Assembly (NCBI RefSeq): GCF_902729425.1
Contig: NZ_LR746531.1
Coordinates: 157,252-200,178, forward strand
DNA length: 42,927 nucleotides
Direction of reading: 5' to 3'
From: Magnetospirillum sp. SS-4
Lineage (GTDB): Bacteria > Pseudomonadota > Alphaproteobacteria > Rhodospirillales > Magnetospirillaceae
Both the position numbers and the translations under genes were made by a program. Below are positions 8,541-16,951 of the stretch, one piece after another (position 1 is the stretch's first letter; each line of letters starts with the position of its first letter). The notes under the pieces are model-generated. The model ran no database searches, was not told where the DNA came from, and saw only the letters and a program-made list of their open reading frames with translations.

Positions 8541-9298
8541 TGCCCCGCTACCGGCTCCTCGTCGAATATGACGGCACCCCCTTCGTCGGCTGGCAGCGCC
8601 AGGAGAAGGGGGAATCGGTCCAGGGCCGGCTGGAACACGCGGCCTTTCGCCTGAACGGAACCCCCGTCGCCGTCCTTGCCGCCGGCCGCACCGATTCCGG
8701 CGTCCACGCCACCGGCCAGGTGGCCCATCTCGACCTGATCAAGGCCCATGAGGCCGACAAGGTGCGGTCCGCCCTCAATTACCACATCGGCAACTGGCCG
8801 GTGGCGGTGGTGGCGGCCGAAGAAGTGGGCGACGACTTTCATGCCCGCTTCTCGGCCATCGGGCGGAGCTATCTTTATCGCATCCTCAATCGCCGCGCCC
8901 CCCCGGCGCTGGAGCGCAACCGCATGCTGTGGGTTCCCGCCGAACTGGACGCCGAGGCCATGCACGAGGCCGCCCAGCGACTGGTCGGCCACCACGACTT
9001 CACCACCTTCCGGGCCAGCGAGTGCCAGGCCAGGTCACCGGACAAGACCCTGGATGTGCTGAGCGTCGCGCGGGTGGGAGAAGAGATCCGCATCATCGCC
9101 GAGGCGCGCTCGTTCCTGCACCATCAGGTCCGCAACATGGTGGGAACGCTGACGCTGGTGGGGCTGGGCAAGTGGAGCCCCGACGACGTCGGCCGCGCCC
9201 TGGCGGCCCGCGACCGCCGGGCCGGCGGCCCCACCGCCCGCCCCGAGGGGCTGTACCTGACCGGGGTCAGGTATGGCCCGGCAAGCGTTCACATATAG
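8540..9298 (+). CDS. truA: tRNA pseudouridine(38-40) synthase TruA
   Basis: The protein is 252 residues. It isomerises U38-U40 in the tRNA anticodon stem-loop to pseudouridine. The N-terminal YDGTPFVGWQRQ and the catalytic AGRTDSGVHATGQVAH (nucleophile Asp52) are diagnostic. FLHHQVRNMVGTL in the C-terminal half is the second conserved TruA segment. The start is fixed by TGATG overlap with the fmt stop, making def-fmt-truA a coupled three-gene unit. It converges on the hemerythrin gene with an 11-base gap. Confidence 0.97.
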   Translation: MPRYRLLVEYDGTPFVGWQRQEKGESVQGRLEHAAFRLNGTPVAVLAAGRTDSGVHATGQVAHLDLIKAHEADKVRSALNYHIGNWPVAVVAAEEVGDDFHARFSAIGRSYLYRILNRRAPPALERNRMLWVPAELDAEAMHEAAQRLVGHHDFTTFRASECQARSPDKTLDVLSVARVGEEIRIIAEARSFLHHQVRNMVGTLTLVGLGKWSPDDVGRALAARDRRAGGPTARPEGLYLTGVRYGPASVHI

Positions 9299-9309
9299 GG
9301 CTCGCCACT

Positions 9310-9816
9310 CTAATCGGGCAGACGAAACCCGGCGGGCAGCTTGTCGAGATGCTCGCTGATGCGCAGGTCGCGGCGGATGACATGATCGATCAGCCAGCGA
9401 CGGAGAAACTCGGCCGCCCCGCCCAGCGACGCCTTGGAGATGCGTTCGCTGCGTTCGACGAAATAGCGCCGGATCATGGCGTCGATCTCGTCCAGCAAGG
9501 CCCGATGCTCCTGCCGGTGGACATCCCGATCGGGACAGAGGCAGGCCTCCAGTATCGCCTCCTCGCGCGAGAAATGATAGGCCGCGGCGTCGCGCAGGCC
9601 GGCCAGGGCCACATGCAGGGCCCGATCTTCGGGCAGGCGCCGGGCGATCGCCTCGAACTCATTGACAAGGGCCACCAATTGCCGGTGGTCACCGTCAATG
9701 TCGGCCTGGCCGACGCTCATGTCATCGCGCCACAGCAGCACCATCTCCCCCCCCTGCGTCGGGTTCATCGCCATGATACTCCGCACCGGCGGCGCCATGC
9801 CGTATCGATAGGGCAT
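9310..9816 (-). CDS. Bacteriohemerythrin
   Basis: The protein is 168 residues from ATG 9816, with AAAGG six bases upstream on its strand. ATG 9774, with GGAG four bases upstream, is an equally good start and would give 154 residues. It is a four-helix-bundle di-iron protein that binds oxygen. The iron ligands appear in order: IDGDHRQL, YHFSREEAILEA, HRQEHRAL and WLIDHVIRRD. This metal-site pattern matches bacterial single-domain hemerythrins, which serve oxygen sensing, delivery or storage. It lies next to a PAS histidine kinase, but no functional tie is shown. Confidence 0.9.
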   Translation of the reverse strand: MPYRYGMAPPVRSIMAMNPTQGGEMVLLWRDDMSVGQADIDGDHRQLVALVNEFEAIARRLPEDRALHVALAGLRDAAAYHFSREEAILEACLCPDRDVHRQEHRALLDEIDAMIRRYFVERSERISKASLGGAAEFLRRWLIDHVIRRDLRISEHLDKLPAGFRLPD

Positions 9817-9933
9817 TTATTACCTTTGACATAGCACCCGATCCAACCCCGATGGCGGACCGCCGCCACCCCGTCTTCCATCAGCCCAAAGGGCGCCTAT
9901 TGGTGCGGGAGTAAAATCGGTTACGATGCTCTC

Positions 9934-11958
9934 ATGACAGGGATGGGGATCGACCTCGCAATGAACGACCTGCACGGCGCCGGCGCCTTCGACCCGGCGA
10001 TGATCGGCGCGGTCCTGGAGAACCTGGGACAAGGCATCTCGGTCTTCGACGCCGAGCTTCATCTGGCCTTGTGGAATCGCCGCTTCATCGAGATGTTCGG
10101 ATTCCCCGACGGCTTCATCCGGCTGGGCATGGATTTCGGCCAGATCATCCGGTTCAATGCCGAAAAGGGTGATTACGGCCCCTGCGACATCGATGCCCTG
10201 GTCGAATTCCGCATCGCCCAGGCCCGCCGGTTCCTCCCCCACCGGATCGAACGGACCCGTTCCGACGGCAGCATCATCGAGATCATCGGCAACCCGCTGC
10301 CGGGCGGCGGCTTCGTCTCCACCTATTCCGACGTCACGGTGGCCCGTCAGGTGGCCGGCAATCTGCGCCAGTCCAACGACCGTCTCGACCAGATGGTCGA
10401 GCGCCGCACCCGCGCCCTTCGGGAAAGCGAGGATCGCCACCGGGCCTATGCCGAGATACTGGAGGCCACCGTCCACCACATGCCCCAGGGCGTATGCGTG
10501 TTCGATTCCGATCTGCGGCTGGTGGTGGCCAACGAACAGATGTTCGATCTGCTTCAGGTTCCGAAATCCTTCAATGTCCCCGGCAAGCCGTTCGAGGACT
10601 TCATGCTGTTCAACGCCCAGCGCGGCGATTACGGTCCCGGCGACCCGCTGGAACAGGCCCGCCGGCGGGTGGAGGTGGCCAGCCTGATGAAGCCCCATGT
10701 CCTCGAACGCACCCTTCCCGACGGCCGGGTGATCGAGGTTCGCGGCAATCCCATTCCCGGACGGGGGTTCATCTCCACCTTCACCGACGTCACCGCCCGC
10801 CGGCAGGCGGAAGAGGCGCTGCGCGAGGCCGCCGTCATGGCGCGGGCCATGCTGGACGCGCCCGGGCTCATCGTCTTCCTCATCACCCTCGACGGCACCA
10901 TCATCGACCTGAACGAGGGCGGCGCCGCCAGCCTGCGCCGCCGCAAGGAAGCGCTGATCGGCGCCAACATCCTCCAGATCATGCCGCCCGAGGTCAGTGC
11001 CCGCCGCGCCGCCTATGCCCAGCTGGCGGTGGCCGAGGGCCACGCCATCCATTTCGAGGACGAAGTCCACAACCGCTGGTACGAGATCACCGTCACCCCC
11101 TATCCGGCCGATCCGGGGGAAGTGCCGCGCCTGCTGATCATCTCGCACGAGGTGACCCACCGCCACCGCGCCGAGCAGCGCCTGCGCGAGGCCAAGGCCA
11201 TGGCGGAATCGGCCAATCGCAGCAAGACCGACTTCCTTGCTGCCATGAGCCACGAACTGCGCACGCCGCTGAACGCCATCATCGGTTTTTCCGAGATCAT
11301 TTCCCGCGAGATGTTCGGCCCGGTGGGCGAACGCTACCGGTCCTACGGCAACGACATCAATGGCGCCGGCCAGCACCTGCTGGCCATGATCAACGACATC
11401 CTCGACATCTCGCGCATCGAGATCGGCGTCTTCACCTTGTCGGAGGAAACGATCTCGCCGCGTGAACTGGCGGAATCCTGCCTGCGGCTGATCACCAGCC
11501 GGGCCGAACAGGGCTCGATCCACCTCATCGACGCGGTTTCTCCCGATCTTCCCCCGCTGCGGGTGGACGTGCGCCGCACCAAGCAGATTCTGATCAATCT
11601 GCTGGGCAACGCCGTCAAGTTCACTCCCGCCGGCGGCAGCGTCGCCCTGTCGGGCTGCCGGTCGGACGATGGCGGCTTCGTCTTCGGCGTCAGCGATACC
11701 GGCATCGGCATGAGTCCCGATGAAATCACCATCGCCCTGGCCCCGTTCGGTCAGGTGGACAGCGGCCTCGATCGCCGCTTCGAAGGCGCCGGCCTGGGAT
11801 TGCCGCTGGCCAAGTCGCTGATGGAACTGCACGGCGGCAGCCTTGACATCTCCTCGGTCCCCGGCGAGGGCACCACCGTCACCATCCGCTTTCCACCGGA
11901 GACGGTGATGGTTTCCCCCGCCGCCGCTAGCGGAGAGAGGACGGAGCGGCCGACTTGA
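9934..11958 (+). CDS. PAS-PAS-PAS sensor histidine kinase
   Basis: The protein is 674 residues with no membrane segment, so it is probably cytoplasmic. Three PAS-type modules fill about residues 20-140, 170-295 and 305-420; the first two are related to each other (GQGISVFDAEL and PQGVCVFDSDL; GNPLPGGGFVSTYSDV and GNPIPGRGFISTFTDV) and resemble the PAS_7 type. The HisKA phosphoacceptor motif SHELRTPLNAI is near residue 440. The ATP-binding domain has LLGNAVKFT, DTGIGM and FEGAGLGLPLAKSLMELHGG. No receiver domain is attached, and no response-regulator gene is adjacent, so its partner is unknown. Its 3' end overlaps that of the convergent GGDEF-EAL gene by 32 bp. No strong ribosome site precedes ATG 9934; ATG 9943 is an alternative. 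Confidence 0.93.
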   Translation: MTGMGIDLAMNDLHGAGAFDPAMIGAVLENLGQGISVFDAELHLALWNRRFIEMFGFPDGFIRLGMDFGQIIRFNAEKGDYGPCDIDALVEFRIAQARRFLPHRIERTRSDGSIIEIIGNPLPGGGFVSTYSDVTVARQVAGNLRQSNDRLDQMVERRTRALRESEDRHRAYAEILEATVHHMPQGVCVFDSDLRLVVANEQMFDLLQVPKSFNVPGKPFEDFMLFNAQRGDYGPGDPLEQARRRVEVASLMKPHVLERTLPDGRVIEVRGNPIPGRGFISTFTDVTARRQAEEALREAAVMARAMLDAPGLIVFLITLDGTIIDLNEGGAASLRRRKEALIGANILQIMPPEVSARRAAYAQLAVAEGHAIHFEDEVHNRWYEITVTPYPADPGEVPRLLIISHEVTHRHRAEQRLREAKAMAESANRSKTDFLAAMSHELRTPLNAIIGFSEIISREMFGPVGERYRSYGNDINGAGQHLLAMINDILDISRIEIGVFTLSEETISPRELAESCLRLITSRAEQGSIHLIDAVSPDLPPLRVDVRRTKQILINLLGNAVKFTPAGGSVALSGCRSDDGGFVFGVSDTGIGMSPDEITIALAPFGQVDSGLDRRFEGAGLGLPLAKSLMELHGGSLDISSVPGEGTTVTIRFPPETVMVSPAAASGERTERPT

Positions 11959-14146
11959 GCAGGGCGGCGAACCGATCCGGCGGAATCGGACGGCTGTAAA
12001 GGAACCCCTGCATCTCGCGCACGCCCTCGTCCCGCAGGAACAGGCGCTGGGCCTCGGTTTCCACTCCCTCGGCGATGACGCCGAGATCAAGGGCGCTGGC
12101 CAGGGCGACCATCGCCCTGACGATGGCCTCGCCGCCCCGGTCGTGATGCAGGGTCTCGATGAAGGAGCGGTCGATCTTGATCATGTCGAACGGAAAATTG
12201 CGCAAATAGGCGAGACTGGAATAACCGGTGCCGAAATCATCCATGGACAGGCGGACGCCCATGGCCTTCAGCGTGTTGAGGATCGTCGCCGCCTCGTCGG
12301 GATCGTGCATCACCGTCCCCTCGGTCAGCTCCAGTTCCAGGCACAGCTGGCCGCCGCCATGGCGGTCCAGAATGTCGGACACCTCGCGGATCAACCCCTT
12401 GGAACGGAACTGGCGCGGCGACAGGTTGACGCCGATCCGCAGGTCGCGACCGGTCGCGGCGGCCCAATCCCGGCCCAGCCGGCAGGCATGCTCCAGCACC
12501 CAGCGGCCGATGGGGACGATCAGGCCGCTGTCCTCGGCGACGGGAATGAAGCGGCCGGGCATGATCAGCCCCTCGCGGGGGTGTTCCCAGCGAAGCAAGG
12601 CCTCCGCCCCGACCACCTGCCCGCTGGCCAGATCGATCTGGGGCTGGAACAGCAGCCGCAATTCGTCACGATCCAGGGCGTGACGCAGGTCGCGTTCCAG
12701 CACCAGCCGCTCGGTGGCGCGCGCATTCATTTCCGGAGTGAAGAAGTTGAAGGTGCTGCGGCCGCTGTCCTTGGCCCGGTACATGGCGGCGTCGGCATTC
12801 ATCAGCAGGGTCGGCGCGTCGAGCCCGTCGCGGGGATAGACCGCAATGCCGACGCTGCATCCCACGCACAATTCCTGGTCGTCGATCACCAGCGGACGCG
12901 AGACCTCGGCGATCAGCCGGCTTACCACCTCGGCCACCACCTCCTCGCTGTCGGGAGCGAACAGCAGCACCACGAATTCGTCGCCCCCCACCCGGGCCAC
13001 GGTGTCGCCCTCGCGCACCGCGCCGACGATCCGGCGGGCGACATGGCGGACCAGTTCGTCCCCGACCCGGTGCCCCAGGGTGTCGTTGATCACCTTGAAG
13101 TGATCGAGATCGATGAAGACCAGCGCCATCAGGCTTCCGTCGCGACGGGCGTGGGTCAGGGCATGGCCGAGGCGGTCGGACAGAAGCGTGCGGTTGGCGA
13201 GGCCGGTGAGGTCGTCGTGGCTGGCCTGATGGCTGAGCCTGGCCTCGTAGAGTTTCTGGTCGGTGATGTCCTGCAACGTCTCGACCGCCCCGGCGACGCG
13301 GCCATCGAGGCCGCGCAAGGGGGCGGCGGTGAACGCCAGCCAGCGTTCACCCGAACGGAAGTGCGGAAAGTGGTCGACCGCCTCCCAGGCGCCGGGAATG
13401 AGGTCGGACGGACGGCACTTGCCGGCGTAAAGCGCCTCCATCTCCCGCCTGGGCTCCGGGCTCATCACCAGATCGGCCATCACCGGACGCGACGGGGAAT
13501 AGAACGGAGCCCATGCCCGCGTCGTTCCGACGATCTCGTCCGCCCCGACCCCGGTCACCGCCTGGCAGGCGCGGTTCCAGTGGGTGACGCGGTGGGACTC
13601 GTCTAGGACGAACAGCGGCACCGGGCAGCCGTCGATGATCTCGGCCAGCCGGTGCTCGCTTTCGCGCCGGGCCGCCTCCGCCCGTTTTTCCTGGGTGATG
13701 TCGCGCAAGGTCTCGATGGCGCCGACCACCTCGTCATGCTCGCCGTGCAGCGGCGCGGCGCTGAACGCCAGCCACTTGCCCCCATCGGGGAAATGCGGGA
13801 AGAAATCCTCGGCCTCCCATGCCCCGTCCACCATGGCGGACCGGCGATACTTGCCGGTATAGAAGGTCTCGACCTCGGCCTCCAGGGTTCCGTCGATGAT
13901 CAGGTCGGCCATCACCGGACGCGGAGCCGGATAGAACGGCGCCCATGCCCGCGTCGTTCCGACGATGTCGGACGCCTTGGTGCCGGTCACCACCTCGCAG
14001 GCCCGATTCCAGTGGGTGACGCGATGCCGGGCATCGACGACGAAGGTCGGAACCGGCGTGCTGGCGACGACCTCGACCAGCCAGGCCTTGGACGGCCCCG
14101 CCGCCGGAAGACCGCGACGCGCCCCGGAAACCGTGCGGCCGCTCAC
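11927..14146 (-). CDS. PAS-PAS-GGDEF-EAL cyclic-di-GMP protein
   Basis: The protein is 739 residues when read from GTG 14146. The frame stays open to a TTG at 14272, but codons upstream of 14146 are AT-rich and unlike the gene, so the shorter form is preferred without certainty. Two PAS domains (about residues 20-145 and 165-290) are near copies of each other. The diguanylate cyclase domain has an intact active site RVGGDEF (GGDEF at 387-391), and the phosphodiesterase domain has an intact EALLRW (515-520), with LDDFGTGYSSL-type and EGVE motifs further on (MDDFGTGYSSL, IAEGVET). Both making and breaking of c-di-GMP are therefore possible on sequence grounds. No membrane helices are present. 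It overlaps the convergent histidine kinase by 32 bp. Confidence 0.93.
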   Translation of the reverse strand: MSGRTVSGARRGLPAAGPSKAWLVEVVASTPVPTFVVDARHRVTHWNRACEVVTGTKASDIVGTTRAWAPFYPAPRPVMADLIIDGTLEAEVETFYTGKYRRSAMVDGAWEAEDFFPHFPDGGKWLAFSAAPLHGEHDEVVGAIETLRDITQEKRAEAARRESEHRLAEIIDGCPVPLFVLDESHRVTHWNRACQAVTGVGADEIVGTTRAWAPFYSPSRPVMADLVMSPEPRREMEALYAGKCRPSDLIPGAWEAVDHFPHFRSGERWLAFTAAPLRGLDGRVAGAVETLQDITDQKLYEARLSHQASHDDLTGLANRTLLSDRLGHALTHARRDGSLMALVFIDLDHFKVINDTLGHRVGDELVRHVARRIVGAVREGDTVARVGGDEFVVLLFAPDSEEVVAEVVSRLIAEVSRPLVIDDQELCVGCSVGIAVYPRDGLDAPTLLMNADAAMYRAKDSGRSTFNFFTPEMNARATERLVLERDLRHALDRDELRLLFQPQIDLASGQVVGAEALLRWEHPREGLIMPGRFIPVAEDSGLIVPIGRWVLEHACRLGRDWAAATGRDLRIGVNLSPRQFRSKGLIREVSDILDRHGGGQLCLELELTEGTVMHDPDEAATILNTLKAMGVRLSMDDFGTGYSSLAYLRNFPFDMIKIDRSFIETLHHDRGGEAIVRAMVALASALDLGVIAEGVETEAQRLFLRDEGVREMQGFLYSRPIPPDRFAALLKSAAPSSLR

Positions 14147-14440
14147 GGCGTCGTCCGATGGCGGGCCGCCCCCGCCCCGGTCATCGCCGCTATGTCCAAC
14201 AAGAAAAAGATCAAGCGATACCCCACTCGGACCGCAATGGATGGGAACTAGCCATCCGTAAAGGTGGGGCAATGTGACAAAATGTGACCACTCGTGTCGA
14301 TATATAAATAGTATAGGTCAGAAGCTTTACTCATGAACATGGCTTGATAATAAAGCTATTGACGTCAACTATTCGCCCAACTATCGGTAAACAAGCATAT
14401 CAGTACTTATTTACCCTTTCGCATCCATGACCGGCCACCA
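14147..14440. other. AT-rich intergenic region upstream of the PAS-GGDEF-EAL gene
   Basis: These 294 bp are clearly richer in A and T than the surroundings and lack a convincing gene. They include a tandem AATGTGAC pair near 14271-14287, the 10-bp palindrome TTGACGTCAA at 14359-14368, and TATA-rich segments near 14300-14315 that could serve a leftward promoter. No single promoter call is secure. Confidence 0.5.
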
Positions 14441-15616
14441 TCAGGCCGACACCGGCGTCCGGGCGGCCCTGGCGGGACCGCCGCCCGATACGGCGGCCGG
14501 GGCGGGGGCGGTCTTCTGCTTGTCCTTGGCCGGCTGGCCGGTCGCCAGATCGATGGCGGCGGCCAACGCCCGGTCGGATGCGCCCTTCATGGACGGCAAC
14601 GAACGCGGCCATGGCCGGCAGCCCTCCAGATGCTTGGCCAGCTTCTGGATGGCCCACATGGCGCCACAGGCCCCGAAAGCCTGACGGAACCCCTTTTCCC
14701 CCAGCGAGGAAAAACAAGAGAACAAGAACACCGCGACCGCGCGCAAATCAGTTTCCAATGCCGGAATCAGCAACTCGACCGCCTTGGCCTCCATGCACGA
14801 TATCTGCGACACGGCACGGCGCAGTTGGGCATCCTCCAGATTGGGAAACACCGCCTCCAGCCCCAGCTTGACGAAGGCCTCGCTGAGCGCGTTGGCGTCG
14901 ATGCCGCCATCCGGCCCGCGCAGCCGCCGGGCGTCGTCGAGCACCAGCGGCAGCCGGCCCTCGGCGGTCAGGCCCTCGGCCGCCAGGATCTGAATCTGGC
15001 CGGGCTCGCGCAGGTCGAGTATCCGCGCCCCCAACCGGGTCACCGTGCGAATCTCCAACGGAGCGTAATGGGGAATCAACGGCACTTGCCATTCGTACAG
15101 CAGGTTGCTGCGAAAGGCGCGGTACAGCTTGTCGCCCTGCCCCAGCGGAGCCGCCGGCTGACGCGGCGGCGGCGGCGGCTTCATCAGACCCAGCCCGATG
15201 GCGGCCTGACGCACCAGACCCGGGCGGGCCACGGGCGCCGCCGGCGCCGGCCTGGGAGCCTGCGGCAGGGTGGCGCGGAAATAGCGCTTGGCCGAGGCCC
15301 GGACGATCATGGCGACCACATCGGCCAGGGAACGGCCACACCACAAGGCGTCCTGGTCGCTGGCCGGCGGCCGCTTGTCCTGGCGCACCACCACGCGGTT
15401 GAACAGGCCGGGCTGGGAACGGAACACCTGGAAGCATTCGTGCAGCAGCGCCGGGGTGTCCAGGACCTGGTCATAGACCCGATCCGGCGTCAGCGCCGAC
15501 AATTGCGTCACATTGAGATGAAGGATGTCCGAAACCTGGGTCCGCAACACGCGGCGGATGGCCTCCAGGTGATCACGCGGCAGAACGCCTCCCTGGGCAA
15601 CGCTAAGAGTCGTCAC
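14441..15616 (-). CDS. Unrecognised 391-residue protein
   Basis: The start is GTG 15616, fixed by a strong GGGAGG site four bases upstream on the minus strand; a TTG 48 bp earlier has no such site. I do not recognise a family. The protein is soluble, with an N-terminal helical region (HLEAIRRVLRTQVSDILHLN, LLHECFQVF), a Pro/Ala-rich linker near residues 125-165 that includes PPPPPRQP, a middle mixed region (LLYEWQVPLIPHYAPLEIRT) and a C-terminal helical region with several Cys (ISCMEAKAVELL, FLFSCFSSLGEKGF, GACGAM). The last 30 residues are Ala/Pro-rich and look disordered. It lies downstream of the dsr operon on the same strand, but separated from it by about 145 bp with inverted repeats, so it is probably transcribed on its own. 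Confidence 0.8.
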   Translation of the reverse strand: MTTLSVAQGGVLPRDHLEAIRRVLRTQVSDILHLNVTQLSALTPDRVYDQVLDTPALLHECFQVFRSQPGLFNRVVVRQDKRPPASDQDALWCGRSLADVVAMIVRASAKRYFRATLPQAPRPAPAAPVARPGLVRQAAIGLGLMKPPPPPRQPAAPLGQGDKLYRAFRSNLLYEWQVPLIPHYAPLEIRTVTRLGARILDLREPGQIQILAAEGLTAEGRLPLVLDDARRLRGPDGGIDANALSEAFVKLGLEAVFPNLEDAQLRRAVSQISCMEAKAVELLIPALETDLRAVAVFLFSCFSSLGEKGFRQAFGACGAMWAIQKLAKHLEGCRPWPRSLPSMKGASDRALAAAIDLATGQPAKDKQKTAPAPAAVSGGGPARAARTPVSA

Positions 15617-15620
15617 GATC

Positions 15621-15626
15621 CCTCCC
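15621..15626 (-). promoter_or_regulatory. Strong Shine-Dalgarno site deciding the GTG start
   Basis: GGGAGG (minus strand) lies four bases before GTG 15616 and selects that start over the upstream TTG at 15664. Confidence 0.8.
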
Positions 15627-15644
15627 AAGATGTCCGACCTTACC

Positions 15645-15659
15645 CATACTCCCCGTATG
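15645..15659. promoter_or_regulatory. Inverted repeat CATAC-N5-GTATG, candidate operator
   Basis: CATACTCCCCGTATG lies 29 bp upstream of the orphan gene's GTG. A closely related motif recurs at 15706-15726 (reverse orientation) and 15767-15780, so this may be one site of a small regulator-binding cluster. Confidence 0.4.
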
Positions 15660-15705
15660 GACAAGTGACGGAATCAGGAACAAATCGCAACATTTCGTTA
15701 ACAGT

Positions 15706-15723
15706 CCCATACATCAGTATGGG
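15706..15723. promoter_or_regulatory. 18-bp inverted repeat between dsrP and the orphan gene
   Basis: CCCATAC and GTATGGG form perfect 7-bp arms around ATCA. It may be an operator for the orphan gene or part of the dsr transcript end. No T tract follows on the minus strand. Confidence 0.45.
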
Positions 15724-15737
15724 GAGAAAAGAACACC

Positions 15738-15755
15738 GTAATAATGGATTATTAC
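15738..15755 (-). terminator. AT-rich palindrome just past the dsrP stop, possible operon terminator
   Basis: GTAATAAT and ATTATTAC are perfect 8-bp arms around two bases, starting six bases after the dsrP stop. On the minus strand it is followed by GGTGTTCTTTTC, a modest T-rich tract. The stem is AT-only, so termination would be weak; a protein-binding site is an alternative. Confidence 0.35.
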
Positions 15756-15760
15756 TACAC

Positions 15761-16948
15761 CTATTGCATACTCCCCATATCGTCGGGAAGAAAGCGGAGA
15801 ACCGTGACAAACATCAAGACAATAATCGCCGCGATGGCGACTCCACCAAGCCCGAGCATGACTTCCGCCAGGGTCGGAACATAGGCGTGGATGCGGCCGT
15901 CGGCGAAGCTTGACCAGGTCTCCATGCCGGGAAACAGGTCCAGCGGCCAGGCCTGGCCGCCGATGATCAGGACGTAGACCTGGGCCAGTCCGCCCACCAC
16001 CACCAGCAGCGAGGCCATGACGGCGCGGCGGCGCGGCGGATGCTTGCAGCCGGCGAAGGCGATGACCAGCGGCAAGATGCCGCCCAGGCCGACCTGAACC
16101 ACCCAGAACAGGGTGGTGTAGACGCCGCCGCCGGCCAGGATGAAGGCCTCCACCCCGCCGCGGCCGGCGAAGTAAAGCTGGGTCAGGTGATGGATGACGA
16201 CGAAATAAAGGTTGGCGGCGACGAACAGCCCCAGCAGCCGGATCATGCGCGCCAGCAGGTCGTCTCCCACCGGCCGGCGGGTGGTCTTGCCGGCGAACAC
16301 CAGCACCAGCATGAAGATCGCCAGGCCATAGGCGAACGACATGGCGATGAACAGGGGCGCCATCACCGCCGCGCCATAGGCCTCGCGCGCCGCCAGGAAG
16401 CCGAAGATGGAGCCGGTGCCGGTGGTCAGGATCAGCCGCCAGAGGAAGGCGCCCAGCGCCGCCGGCTTGTAGAAGCGCTTCATGCGCCAGTCCATCATGG
16501 TCCACAGATAGACGCCCACCACCGCGAAGAAGCCGGAATAGAGGATGACGTTCCAGGCGAAGATAGACTTGAAGTTGAAGTGGGTCATGGCGACCACCAG
16601 CCGGTCCGGCCGGCCGAGGTCGAGCACCAGCACCGCCAGGCCGCCGGCCAGCAGGGCCACGGCCACCAGCCCCGACATGCGCCCCAGCGGCTGATAGGGC
16701 TCGCGGCCGAACACCGAGCCCATGGAGGCGATGTTGAGCGCCCCCGAGGCGGCGACGATCAGGAACACGGCAAAGACATGCGGCACGCCCCACACCACCT
16801 GATTGGTCATGCCGGTGACCCAGTGGCCGTTGTGCTCCATGTACCAGACCGCGCCCAGGGCGGCGACGATGACCGCGCCCAGGCCGCCGGCCAGGGCCAG
16901 CCAGCCGGGGGTGAACGCCTTGACTTCGGAGTAGCGGGTCTTGACCAT
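15761..16948 (-). CDS. dsrP: DsrP, NrfD-family membrane subunit of the DsrMKJOP complex
   Basis: The protein is 395 residues with about ten hydrophobic helices spread along its length, as in NrfD/PsrC-type quinone-interacting subunits. DsrP works with DsrO and DsrJ in the membrane to move electrons between the quinone pool and the periplasmic and cytoplasmic parts of the complex. Recognisable segments are VWGVPHVFAVFLIVAASGALN near the N terminus and FNFKSIFAWNVILYSGFF in the middle. It is the last gene of the operon, three bases after the dsrO stop, and ends next to palindromic sequence. No dsrN follows. Confidence 0.94.
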   Translation of the reverse strand: MVKTRYSEVKAFTPGWLALAGGLGAVIVAALGAVWYMEHNGHWVTGMTNQVVWGVPHVFAVFLIVAASGALNIASMGSVFGREPYQPLGRMSGLVAVALLAGGLAVLVLDLGRPDRLVVAMTHFNFKSIFAWNVILYSGFFAVVGVYLWTMMDWRMKRFYKPAALGAFLWRLILTTGTGSIFGFLAAREAYGAAVMAPLFIAMSFAYGLAIFMLVLVFAGKTTRRPVGDDLLARMIRLLGLFVAANLYFVVIHHLTQLYFAGRGGVEAFILAGGGVYTTLFWVVQVGLGGILPLVIAFAGCKHPPRRRAVMASLLVVVGGLAQVYVLIIGGQAWPLDLFPGMETWSSFADGRIHAYVPTLAEVMLGLGGVAIAAIIVLMFVTVLRFLPDDMGSMQ

Positions 16949-16951
16949 CGC

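Noticed and set aside
14147-14272. N-terminal extension of the PAS-GGDEF-EAL protein from TTG 14272
   Set aside because: No ribosome site, AT-rich codons unlike the gene, and the extension has no conserved features; kept only as an alternative.
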